Positions 33,300-42,080 of a DNA stretch of 64,000 nt are shown one piece after another. Made by a program: the position numbers and the translations under genes. The notes under the pieces are model-generated. The model did no database searches. It saw only the letters and a list, made by a program, of their open reading frames with translations, and was not told the DNA's origin. The DNA comes from JAGNHN01 sp964590645 (GTDB lineage Bacteria; Bacteroidota; Bacteroidia; Bacteroidales; JAGNHN01): positions 1 to 64,000 of the forward strand of contig CAZPYJ010000019.1 in the NCBI GenBank assembly GCA_964590645.1, given 5' to 3'. Numbering within the stretch: position 1 is the stretch's first letter; each line of letters opens with the position of its first letter.

Positions 33300-34637
33300 A
33301 TGAATATCCTCATAGCCGGAGACGGAGAAGTGGGCTTTCACCTGGCAAAACTCTTGTCCGGCGAGCATCATAATATCACCATTGTTGATCCTCACAAGGA
33401 TTTGCTCAAGCTGGTTGAAACAGAAAGTGATCTGATGACCATCACCGGGAATTCGACCTCCTTTGAGATTCTGGAGAATGCCAATGTAGCCAATGCAGAT
33501 CTTTTGCTGGCCGTGGTTCACGATGAGCACATTAATTTGCTCACCTGCATTCTGGGCAAACGCCTGGGTGCTGCCCGCACCATTGCCCGCATCAATAATA
33601 CAGAGTACCTGGAAGAACCCCAGCAGGCTTTCTTCCGCAGCATCGGAGTGGATGAAATGGTCTGCCCGGAACGCATCGCCGCGCTGGAGATCATTAAACT
33701 GCTGAAGCAAAGTGCCGCTACGGAGATTTTTGATTTCAGCGATGGGAGCCTGCAGCTCTTTATGATCAAACTGGATGAGAATGCCCTGGTCATCGACCAG
33801 AGCCTGGATGAAATTGCCAGCGCCAATCCAAATCTTGCCTTCCGGGCTGTAGCCATTCACCGTGATGGGAAGACCATAATCCCGAAAGGGAAGGATGTCT
33901 TTCAGGTGAACGACCTCGCCTATGTCATTACCAAACCTCAGGCTGTGGATGAATTGCTGCGGATGGGAGGGAAAAAACAGCTTGAGATCCGCAATGTGAT
34001 GATCGTGGGCGGAGGACGGATCGGACGTAAGCTGGCCCGGAATCTGGAGCACAAGATGAATATCCGCCTCATTGAAATTGATATGGAGCGCTGCAACGAA
34101 CTGGCGGATATGCTGGAGGATACCCTGATCATCAATGGGGATGCCCGCAACTTCAAGCTGCTGCAAGATGAAGGCATTCGCAATATGGATGCATTTGTAG
34201 CGGTCACCGATGATTCGGAAACCAATATTTTCACTTGCCTGCTGGCCAAAAAGTTTGGAGTACAAAAGATCATTCCCCTGGTGGAGAATGTAGATTTTAT
34301 CGATATTTCCCAGAATATCGGAATAGAAACCATCATCAATAAGAAACTCATCACCGCCAGTTATATCGTGCGCTGGACAATGGGCCCCGAAGTGATTTCC
34401 AGCAAATGCCTTCACGGGATTGATGCCGATGTTTTTGAGTTCATCGTGAAAGAAAACGCCGAAATCAACGGGAAACGGATCAGAGACCTGCGGATGCCTG
34501 CCGGAGCCATCATAGGAGGGATCAGCCGGGGAGAGGAGAGCCATATTGCCGTTGGCGACTTTACCATTCTGGAAGGAGACAAGGTGGTTGTATTTGCACT
34601 TCCGGATGCCATTCGGAAAACAACCAGATTGTTTTAA
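33300..34637 (+). CDS. trkA: Potassium transport regulatory subunit TrkA
   Basis: A 445-residue cytosolic gating subunit. Two RCK halves, each a Rossmann NAD-binding domain plus a TrkA-C domain: the first opens MNILIAGDGEVGFHLAKLL, with its TrkA-C near 145-220; the second opens MIVGGGRIGRKLARNL near 231, with TrkA-C near 375-440. Acidic residues at the end of each second strand (DPHKD, IEID) fit NAD(H) binding. It gates TrkH, encoded 32 nt downstream. Confidence 0.95.
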   Translation: MNILIAGDGEVGFHLAKLLSGEHHNITIVDPHKDLLKLVETESDLMTITGNSTSFEILENANVANADLLLAVVHDEHINLLTCILGKRLGAARTIARINNTEYLEEPQQAFFRSIGVDEMVCPERIAALEIIKLLKQSAATEIFDFSDGSLQLFMIKLDENALVIDQSLDEIASANPNLAFRAVAIHRDGKTIIPKGKDVFQVNDLAYVITKPQAVDELLRMGGKKQLEIRNVMIVGGGRIGRKLARNLEHKMNIRLIEIDMERCNELADMLEDTLIINGDARNFKLLQDEGIRNMDAFVAVTDDSETNIFTCLLAKKFGVQKIIPLVENVDFIDISQNIGIETIINKKLITASYIVRWTMGPEVISSKCLHGIDADVFEFIVKENAEINGKRIRDLRMPAGAIIGGISRGEESHIAVGDFTILEGDKVVVFALPDAIRKTTRLF

Positions 34638-34669
34638 TTGAACCGGTTCATAAACAAGGCAGCGGAATA

Positions 34670-36133
34670 ATGCAGCGAGGGGCAAAAATCCATATCAATC
34701 TGGTAGTGAAGGTCATTGGCCTGTTGCTGGTGATTATGGGGCTCTTTATGTTCACCGGGATTCCCTTTTCTTTCTATTTCGGATCGGGGGATGCCGGGTG
34801 GCTGGCTCTGTCGGGCAGCCTGACCAGCCTGAGCGGATTGGGGGCATATTTTGTTACCCGCAAGGCCGACAACCGCTCTATCGGCAAGCGGGAAGGGTAT
34901 CTGATTGTGAGCCTTTCCTGGGTAGTGTTCTCTTTTTTCGGCGCCATCCCTTTCTGGATAAGTGGTGCCATCCCCAGCTTCACGGATGCATTCTTCGAAA
35001 CAATGTCGGGGTTCACCGCTACCGGGGCTACGATACTGAGTGACATTGAGGCAATGCCCAAAGGCTTGCTTTTCTGGCGTAGTATGACGCATTGGCTGGG
35101 AGGGATGGGAATCATTGTCCTCTCTCTGGCCATCCTGCCTCTTCTGGGCATCGGCGGGATGCAGCTCTTTATGGCAGAATCACCCGGGCCTACCTACGAC
35201 AAGCTGCACCCGAGGATTAAAGAAACAGCCAAAAGACTCTGGGGAGTATATGTTCTGCTTACCTTGATACAAACAGGTCTCCTGATGCTGGGCGGGATGA
35301 ATCTCTTTGATGGCTTGTGCCACGCTTTCGGCACAATGGCTACAGGGGGCTTCAGCACCCAAAACGACAGCATAGCCGGGTATTCTCCCTATATCCATTA
35401 TGTGATCACCTTTTTTATGATCCTGGCCGGCACAGGCTTTACTCTGCATTACTTCGTCCTCAGAGGAATGTTTTCGCGGGTCAGGGCAAACGATGAATTT
35501 CGCTTTTATCTCTTTGTGCTGGGTGCCGCCACCCTGATGATCAGCATCTCGCTGATCGGAAATGGGGTTTTCGGGACGGAAGAAGGTTTCCGGAACGCCC
35601 TATTCCAAACGGTTGCCATCGTTACCACCACCGGATTTGTTACTTCCGACTACCTGCTATGGCCCAACTTCGCCTGGTTTGTGATCCTCTTGCTGATGTT
35701 CACCGGAGGCTGCGCAGGCAGTACTGCCGGAGGGATCAAAATGGTGCGCCATCTATTGCTCTTCCGCAATAGTCTGCTGGAGCTGAAACGCCAGGTTCAT
35801 CCCTTTGCCGTCATCCCGGTTCGCCTCAACGGAAAGCCCGTCAGCCAGAACATCATATACAATGTGCTGGCTTTCTATCTCATCTTCTTCACCATCTTTG
35901 CTGCAGGAGTGTTGATTATGTCTGGTATCGGCCTGGATTTCGAATCATCCATAGGGGTTGTCATTGCCAGCCTCGGGAACATTGGGCCGGGCATTGGAAT
36001 GGTGGGTCCGGTGGAAAACTATGCCGCAGTACCCCTGGCCGGGAAATGGGTTCTTTCGTTTCTGATGTTATTGGGCCGGCTCGAGCTTTTCACGGTTCTG
36101 ATCCTGTTCACCCGGGCTTTCTGGAAACACTGA
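34670..36133 (+). CDS. trkH: Potassium uptake channel TrkH
   Basis: A 487-residue membrane channel subunit with four pore-loop repeats. The selectivity-filter glycine segments are visible as TMSGFTATGATIL, FGTMATGGFSTQND, TVAIVTTTGFVTSDY and ASLGNIGPGIGMVG. Full length. It is encoded after trkA and 9 nt before a MATE exporter. Confidence 0.95.
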   Translation: MQRGAKIHINLVVKVIGLLLVIMGLFMFTGIPFSFYFGSGDAGWLALSGSLTSLSGLGAYFVTRKADNRSIGKREGYLIVSLSWVVFSFFGAIPFWISGAIPSFTDAFFETMSGFTATGATILSDIEAMPKGLLFWRSMTHWLGGMGIIVLSLAILPLLGIGGMQLFMAESPGPTYDKLHPRIKETAKRLWGVYVLLTLIQTGLLMLGGMNLFDGLCHAFGTMATGGFSTQNDSIAGYSPYIHYVITFFMILAGTGFTLHYFVLRGMFSRVRANDEFRFYLFVLGAATLMISISLIGNGVFGTEEGFRNALFQTVAIVTTTGFVTSDYLLWPNFAWFVILLLMFTGGCAGSTAGGIKMVRHLLLFRNSLLELKRQVHPFAVIPVRLNGKPVSQNIIYNVLAFYLIFFTIFAAGVLIMSGIGLDFESSIGVVIASLGNIGPGIGMVGPVENYAAVPLAGKWVLSFLMLLGRLELFTVLILFTRAFWKH

Positions 36134-36142
36134 TCTTGTAAG

Positions 36143-37474
36143 ATGTCCGCCGTCCCATCCTATAAAAAGATTTGGAATGTCTCCCTGCCCATCATCATTT
36201 CCCTGATGGCGCAGGATATGATACAGGTGATTGATACGGCCTTTCTGGGCAGGGTGGGCGAAGTGGAGCTGGGCGCCTCAGCCATTGGCGGGCTGTATTA
36301 TTTCCTGCTATTCATTGTGGCCTTTGGATTTGGCACCGGATCACAAATCGTGATTGGAAGGCGCAACGGGGAACGGGACTATGCCGGGGTAGGCCGGGTA
36401 ATGACCCAGAGTGTGTATGTCCTCCTTTTCCTGTCTGTGCTGATATGGGTGGTAACCCATCTTTGGGCGCTCGACCTGCTTGATGTCATCATCAGTTCAC
36501 CAGAGGTAAGCCGGGCCAGTGAGGAGTACCTGGGCATCCGCATCTGGGGCATTTTCTTTGCCTGCCAGAATATCGGCTTCAGGGCGCTGTATGTGGGTAC
36601 CACCAAAACCCGGCTGCTCACCTGGAATGCTTTCTTTATGGCCGGGGTGAATATCGTATTGGATTATGTGCTGATTTTCGGAAAATGGGGATTTCCTGAG
36701 ATGGGGATTGCCGGTGCCGCCCTGGCCTCGGTGATTGCCGAAGCCGCTTCTACCCTTTTCCTTATTATTGCTACTCGCTATGCATTGAACCCGGAAAAGT
36801 ACCAGCTTTTCAAATTCTCCCGTCCCGACTTTCCCCTGATCCGGAATGTGCTTGATCTCTCTGTTTTTATAATGCTGCAGTACTTTCTGTCGATGGCTTC
36901 CTGGTTTGCTTTCTTTGTGATCATTGAAAAGCTGGGTGAACGAGAGCTGGCGGCCAGCAACATCGTTCGCAGTGCCTATATGATTCTGATGATCCCGATA
37001 TGGGGGCTGGGGTCCACAGTCAGTACCCTGGTGAGCAATGCCATCGGGGAAGGTCATAGCGACAAGGTGATGGAGATTATCTATAAAACACTAAAGATCA
37101 GTATGATGATAGGCTTAGGGATGGCCATTCTGGGTCTGAGCTTCCCGCATCAGATCCTGTCGGTCTATACCTCCGATCCTACCCTCAGGCAAGCCTCCCT
37201 GCCCATTCTCTTTGTCATTCAGGGAGCACTCTTCTTATTTTCGGCTGCGATGATCTTTTTCAATGGGGTATCGGGAACGGCGGCCACGAGAACCGGGCTG
37301 CTGATCGAAGTAATTACCCTTTCCTTTTATCTCTGCTTTGCCGTTTTGTTCGGATTATGGCTTCATCTGCCCGTGCACCAGGTCTGGTTTGTGGAGTACA
37401 TCTATGTACTGGTAATGGGCAGTTTGTCGTGGTGGTACCTGAAAAGCGGGAAGTGGAAGAAGCTGAAGGTATAG
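36143..37474 (+). CDS. MATE-family multidrug exporter
   Basis: A 443-residue membrane protein with about twelve helices in two related halves (QDMIQVIDTAFLGRVGEVELG; later LSFPHQILSVYTSDP). It exports cationic compounds with sodium or protons, and substrates are unknown. Nine nt after trkH on the same strand; may be co-transcribed. Converges on the T9SS type B gene. Confidence 0.9.
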   Translation: MSAVPSYKKIWNVSLPIIISLMAQDMIQVIDTAFLGRVGEVELGASAIGGLYYFLLFIVAFGFGTGSQIVIGRRNGERDYAGVGRVMTQSVYVLLFLSVLIWVVTHLWALDLLDVIISSPEVSRASEEYLGIRIWGIFFACQNIGFRALYVGTTKTRLLTWNAFFMAGVNIVLDYVLIFGKWGFPEMGIAGAALASVIAEAASTLFLIIATRYALNPEKYQLFKFSRPDFPLIRNVLDLSVFIMLQYFLSMASWFAFFVIIEKLGERELAASNIVRSAYMILMIPIWGLGSTVSTLVSNAIGEGHSDKVMEIIYKTLKISMMIGLGMAILGLSFPHQILSVYTSDPTLRQASLPILFVIQGALFLFSAAMIFFNGVSGTAATRTGLLIEVITLSFYLCFAVLFGLWLHLPVHQVWFVEYIYVLVMGSLSWWYLKSGKWKKLKV

Positions 37475-37562
37475 CCCAAATGGATGAGGGAGAGGGTTTG
37501 TTCGAAGAGGAAGCCGCCCGGGCAAAAGCTTCGCCATTTACATTTGCTTATGAGCCAACAGT

Positions 37563-39605
37563 TTAGCGAAACAGGGTAAGGCTTCCGATCTTTTCAAAAG
37601 TTTCTTCGGAATAAGCCTTGGTAAACCTGACTTTATAGGCATAGACGCCTGTGGGGGCAGGGTTTCCATTGATGCGCCCATCCCATCCTTCATTCCAATC
37701 GCGGGTTTCAAAGACCATCTTTCCCCAACGGTCGAAGATCAGGAGATGATAGTTTTTGATGCTGAAGAAATTGCCTGCCGGCTTAAACTCGGGAGAATAT
37801 CCATCGGGGACGAAGGCATTGGCGAGGTAAAAGGTGTTGCATTCTTCCACCGTGATATGAAGGGTGGTATCCAGACTGCAAAGGCTTCCAAAATAAGGGT
37901 TGTAAGCAATCACAGTATAGGTGGATGAAGAGCCCGGCCAAACTTCAGTTTCAGGAAGAATATCACCGTGGCTCCATTCATACCAGGCCCCTCCTTCCAC
38001 TGTGAGCAGGGCTGGGGTACCACGGCAGATGGTATCTTCCACCGCCCAAGCCAGAATTTGTTTCATTGGATTCACCCTCACCATTACGCTGTCTGTGTTT
38101 TGACACTGGTGAATGTCGGTGACGGTAACAATATACCATTGGTCTTCCTGCGGAGATACTTCGATCAGTGGCAGGGTATTTCCGTCATTCCAGAGGAAAG
38201 ACTGTCCTCCTGTAACCCTTAACAGGGCATACCCTCCATTACAGATGGCCGTATCACCCATAGCCTGGATGACAGGAAGGGGGTGAACCCATACCAGAGT
38301 ACTGGCTGTATCCGTACAATAATTGGAGCCGGTTACGGTGAGGTGATAAGTGGTGGTAGTCGCAGGATGGACCCATACCGTATCGCCCGTCCTGTTCCCT
38401 GACCACTCGTACAGTATGCCACCGGCCGCGCTCAGCCTGGCCATATCTCCGGTACAGATTGTATCGCCCTGTATTTGAATCTGAGGCAGAGGGTGTACAA
38501 AAACCGTAAGGGAGTCAATATGAAAGCACCCAATATTATCGGTAGAGGTAACGACATAGGTGGCATTTTCCACAGGAGACACAATGGCTGAATCTCCGTG
38601 GATTCCATTACTCCAGAGATAATTAAAATTCCCGCTGAGGGTGATAAGCAGGCTGTCTCCAAAACAGATTTCGTTGGTATCAGAGATAAACTCGAAAGCC
38701 GGAATGGGGTGCACGATAATGTGAATGGTATCGCTGGCGATGGTATCGTAGGGAGCCTGATAGTCTAATAGATGCACAATAAAAGAACTGTCCGTCAGGG
38801 GAGCAACGAATCCGGCTGACACGGAATCAGGGCCGTGCTTCCAGCGTGTATCCAGATCAATGGATCGCGCAATTTTGATATTATCCAGTCCCCAGCTGTC
38901 ATCGAAATGGCCATTATAATAGTTGGCATAGAGCTGTATCCAGCGAAAGCGGGTATGGGTAGTTTGTGCGCCGGGCGGTATCTGGAAAATATATTGGTCC
39001 CAGTCGGTGAAGGCCGTCGGACCGAAGGTGGAGGGCAGGGTGGTAAAAGGATTGGCAGGCAGTACGTTCCCGGTGGGTGCAAAATAGGCGATGTCGGTCC
39101 AGGTATCCCCGAAATCCGTGGAATACTGAAGCGACATCCCTTCCCGCATAGCATCCGGCCCGTCGCAAGGCGTACCCGCAGCCTGCAAGCCATAACGAAG
39201 GTCGAACGAAATGTAGCCACCGGAAAGCACGTCAAAATCGATCGTTACAATCTCCCGCGGAGGTGCTGAGAGATCTCCAAACCAGGCATAAGCACTTCCA
39301 TTGGCACTGTTCATACAAGGATTATCAAAGCGGATGCCTGTAGGAACAAAGGACCAGGCCGGGGATGCGAAGGCCATATTGTTGAAGTCCTCCCACAACA
39401 ACACACATTCTCCCCGGGCTGTGAGCGGGAGGGAGTCTTCAATGCATATCTCGATCTGGTTGACAGGAGTCGTGTCCACATAAACCTGTATCTGGCATTG
39501 CCCTGAGGCAAGCGCAGGAAAAATGAGGAACAGAATCAGCCATTGCTGGCGGAGCAGGCTCCCGGTACAAAGACGAATATTATTTATACTGTAAGGCAGT
39601 GCCAT
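37563..39605 (-). CDS. T9SS type B surface protein with Ig-like repeats
   Basis: A 680-residue secreted protein. Leader ~1-36 (FPALASG); a beta-rich N-terminal domain ~45-245 (LLWEDFNNMAF ... WGLDNIKIA) reminiscent of a jelly-roll or Reelin-like binding module; four Ig/PKD-like repeats of about 70 residues (~315-590), each with the pattern I-C-x-G, ...Y-x-W-S/N, ...T-Y-x-V-T and a second Cys; and a CHU_C gliding-motility-type sorting domain (~600-680) with YHLLIFDRWGKMVFET and YKVRFTKAYSEETFEKIG. Exported across the outer membrane by T9SS. Ligand or role unknown; probably adhesion or cell-surface scaffold. Confidence 0.85.
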   Translation of the reverse strand: MALPYSINNIRLCTGSLLRQQWLILFLIFPALASGQCQIQVYVDTTPVNQIEICIEDSLPLTARGECVLLWEDFNNMAFASPAWSFVPTGIRFDNPCMNSANGSAYAWFGDLSAPPREIVTIDFDVLSGGYISFDLRYGLQAAGTPCDGPDAMREGMSLQYSTDFGDTWTDIAYFAPTGNVLPANPFTTLPSTFGPTAFTDWDQYIFQIPPGAQTTHTRFRWIQLYANYYNGHFDDSWGLDNIKIARSIDLDTRWKHGPDSVSAGFVAPLTDSSFIVHLLDYQAPYDTIASDTIHIIVHPIPAFEFISDTNEICFGDSLLITLSGNFNYLWSNGIHGDSAIVSPVENATYVVTSTDNIGCFHIDSLTVFVHPLPQIQIQGDTICTGDMARLSAAGGILYEWSGNRTGDTVWVHPATTTTYHLTVTGSNYCTDTASTLVWVHPLPVIQAMGDTAICNGGYALLRVTGGQSFLWNDGNTLPLIEVSPQEDQWYIVTVTDIHQCQNTDSVMVRVNPMKQILAWAVEDTICRGTPALLTVEGGAWYEWSHGDILPETEVWPGSSSTYTVIAYNPYFGSLCSLDTTLHITVEECNTFYLANAFVPDGYSPEFKPAGNFFSIKNYHLLIFDRWGKMVFETRDWNEGWDGRINGNPAPTGVYAYKVRFTKAYSEETFEKIGSLTLFR

Positions 39606-39689
39606 TGTTTTAAGTCAAAAAACGCCACACGGGTCGGAACGCGAACCCCAAATCACAACGCGGGCAATTTTTCAAATTTTATTAACAAC

Positions 39690-39697
39690 CAAAGATA
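39690..39697 (-). promoter_or_regulatory. Candidate -7 promoter element of the type B T9SS gene
   Basis: TATCTTTG on the minus strand, 84 nt before the ATG at 39605, implying a longer leader than usual here. Confidence 0.4.
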
Positions 39698-39764
39698 GGG
39701 AAACATCCCCGCAAAGGCTTTCTCTTCAGGAGTCTTTTTGAACAGCAGGATGTTAGGAAATAAA

Positions 39765-40598
39765 TCAGGGCATATCCGTAGGATCCCATCCGGTAACCAG
39801 GCCCTCATTCATTTTATGGAGGGTCATCATATCCTCCTCCGGCAGATTAAAGTCAAATACCCGCAAGTTCTCCTCCTGTCGTTCCTTGTCGGCTGATTTG
39901 GGAAGCACGGAGAATCCTTCCTGCAAAGCCCAGCGGATCAGGATCTGCGCGGGAGACTTGAAATAGCGCCTTGCGATCACAGCCAGACGTGGGTCATTGA
40001 TTTTCAAACCTTTTGTCAGTGGGCTGTACGCACTGATGTGGATGTCGTTTTTTCGACAAAAATGAACCAGGTCTTCCCGCTTTCCGAAGATAAAGGGATG
40101 CATTTCAATCTGGTTCACAGCGGGCTTGATCCTGCAATGCATCAGCAACTCAGCCAGGTGTCTTTTCATATAATTGCTCACCCCGATATTGCGGCACAAA
40201 CCTTCATCGTGCATATCTTCCAGCGCTCTCCAACTCTCCATTCGCATCCCTTCCACCGGCCAGTGGATCAGGAAAAGGTCCACATAGTTTGTTTGCAGCT
40301 GTTGCAGGCTTTCTTCCAGTGCCTTTCTGGCCTTCTTATAGCCCTGGTCTTCGTTCCAGAGCTTGGTGGTTAAGAAGATTTCCTCCCGGGGCACCCCACT
40401 CTGGCGGATGGCTTTGCCTACCGAGGCTTCATTGCCATACACCCTGGCTGTATCAATATGGCGGTATCCTGATTCCAGTGCCTGGAAAAAAACGCGGACC
40501 GCTTCAGGACCATCCGGTATCTTAAACGCACCCAGCCCCAGAAGGGGGATATTGTGTCCGGAAGTCAATGCGGCAGTAGAATGTATGCTGATGTCCAT
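39765..40598 (-). CDS. Aldo/keto reductase
   Basis: A 277-residue NADPH-dependent oxidoreductase of the single-domain TIM-barrel family. The conserved DTARVYGNEASVG (catalytic Tyr), LTTKLWNEDQG (Lys), LFLIHWPVEG (His) and IGVSNY are present. Resembles the 2,5-diketo-D-gluconate reductase group. Monocistronic. Physiological substrate unknown. Confidence 0.9.
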   Translation of the reverse strand: MDISIHSTAALTSGHNIPLLGLGAFKIPDGPEAVRVFFQALESGYRHIDTARVYGNEASVGKAIRQSGVPREEIFLTTKLWNEDQGYKKARKALEESLQQLQTNYVDLFLIHWPVEGMRMESWRALEDMHDEGLCRNIGVSNYMKRHLAELLMHCRIKPAVNQIEMHPFIFGKREDLVHFCRKNDIHISAYSPLTKGLKINDPRLAVIARRYFKSPAQILIRWALQEGFSVLPKSADKERQEENLRVFDFNLPEEDMMTLHKMNEGLVTGWDPTDMP

Positions 40599-40647
40599 TT
40601 GATGACAGATATTTTTGTGAGATTCATTCCCTTAAAGTATTCTGCTG

Positions 40648-40655
40648 CAAATTTA
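40648..40655 (-). promoter_or_regulatory. Candidate -7 promoter element of the aldo/keto reductase
   Basis: TAAATTTG on the minus strand, 49 nt before the ATG at 40598. Confidence 0.4.
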
Positions 40656-40790
40656 AGATGAGATGAGTAAGGAACAAACCGCAAAGAAATACGGAACCTT
40701 CTTTCAGGCTTTGCGATACTTCTTACCTTCGCGATGGGAAGCCCTGCCCGACAGGGATAAAACAGGGATAGCGCAAATCTGTCCAGCTAT

Positions 40791-42062
40791 ATGTCGCAAT
40801 ACAAAGTATTTAAGTTTGGAGGAGGCTCTGTGAAAGATGCCGAAGCTTTCCGCCAGGCGCTGAGGATCATCCGTGCAAACCGGAATCAGCCACTTGCAGT
40901 GGTGCTCTCTGCGGTAGGAAAGACAACCAATGCCCTTGAGGGAATTGCCCGCCTTGCACACCAGGGAGACGATTTTTTGAATGAATGGCAGGCGCTTGCA
41001 CACACCCATCAGGATATCTGCAATGCCCTTTTCCCCGCCGATGCTGCCATTCATCAACACCTTACAAGCATCTTCAGGCAAATCCGGGAAAAAGCCATTC
41101 AGTACGCCGATACTCCCTTCGATTTCTTCTACGACCAGATCGTTCCCCTGGGTGAGATGATTTCTGTGCACATCCTGCAGGCCCTGCTGGAGTCAGAGGG
41201 CATCCCTTCCCTTGTAGCCGGGGTTGAGAAACTTATCCTTTGTGACCCCCCCTTCAGGGAAGGCCGGGTGCGCTGGAAAGAGACAGAGGAAAAATTGCAG
41301 GCTCTGCTGCTGGAGGATACGGAAAAGATATGGATCATTCCGGGCTTCACGGGTGGGACTACAGATGGACAGTCTATTACGCTGGGAAGGGAGGGTTCTG
41401 ATTTCAGTGCTGCCATCCTTGCCTGGGCCCTGAGGGCTGAAGAACTGATCATCTGGAAGGATGTTCCGGGTATAATGAATGCCGATCCGGAGGAATGGCC
41501 AGGGGCCCTGAAGTACGATACGATGCCTTACAGCGAAGCAATGGAAATGGCCTTTTACGGAGCCAAAGTCATTCATCCCAAAACCATTAAACCACTGGAA
41601 AACAAAGGAATTCCATTGAGCGTAAAGGCTTTTCATCAACCCGGTGCAAAAGGCACCCTTATCGGGGCCCACAAGCCGCTGTCTCCCCCCCATCCCTCGG
41701 TCATAGTTAAAAAGGATCAGATCCTTTTCACCCTTACGCCAAGAGATTACGCATTCATCAATGAGCAGCATATCCATCGCATACTGGGAGCATTGTGCGA
41801 TTGCCAACTGCGCACCCACCTGATGCAGGCCTCCGCCCTGCATTTCAGCTTCTGCACCGATGAAGCGGAAGGGCTTGAGATAAAGATAAAGGAATTGCTT
41901 TCAGGCGAATTCATCATCCGGTATAATCAGGGGCTCCAATTGCTCACCCTGCGGCATTATCAGAAAGAGGATTGGCAGACCCGATTCCCGGAATGGGAAA
42001 TACTGATGGAGCAGCGCAGCCGCACTACCATTCAGGCTTTGATGAGACCTCCCGGCAAATAA
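40791..42062 (+). CDS. Aspartate kinase
   Basis: A 423-residue monofunctional aspartokinase, the first step of lysine, threonine, methionine and diaminopimelate synthesis. The nucleotide-binding strand is KVFKFGGGSVKDA (Gly where many have Thr), followed by VVLSAVGKTTNALEG, GFTGGTTDGQSITLGREGSDFSAA and WKDVPGIMNADP. The C-terminal region (~300-423) would hold ACT domains. A TACCTTCG sequence at 40724-40731 is a one-mismatch candidate -7 element. No fused homoserine dehydrogenase. Confidence 0.92.
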   Translation: MSQYKVFKFGGGSVKDAEAFRQALRIIRANRNQPLAVVLSAVGKTTNALEGIARLAHQGDDFLNEWQALAHTHQDICNALFPADAAIHQHLTSIFRQIREKAIQYADTPFDFFYDQIVPLGEMISVHILQALLESEGIPSLVAGVEKLILCDPPFREGRVRWKETEEKLQALLLEDTEKIWIIPGFTGGTTDGQSITLGREGSDFSAAILAWALRAEELIIWKDVPGIMNADPEEWPGALKYDTMPYSEAMEMAFYGAKVIHPKTIKPLENKGIPLSVKAFHQPGAKGTLIGAHKPLSPPHPSVIVKKDQILFTLTPRDYAFINEQHIHRILGALCDCQLRTHLMQASALHFSFCTDEAEGLEIKIKELLSGEFIIRYNQGLQLLTLRHYQKEDWQTRFPEWEILMEQRSRTTIQALMRPPGK

Positions 42063-42080
42063 GCGAAGGACCCTTTGCTA

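Noticed and set aside
33294..34685. A 463-codon minus-strand frame opposite trkA.
   Set aside because: TrkA is complete and conserved on the plus strand; the reverse frame is a by-product of its codon use.
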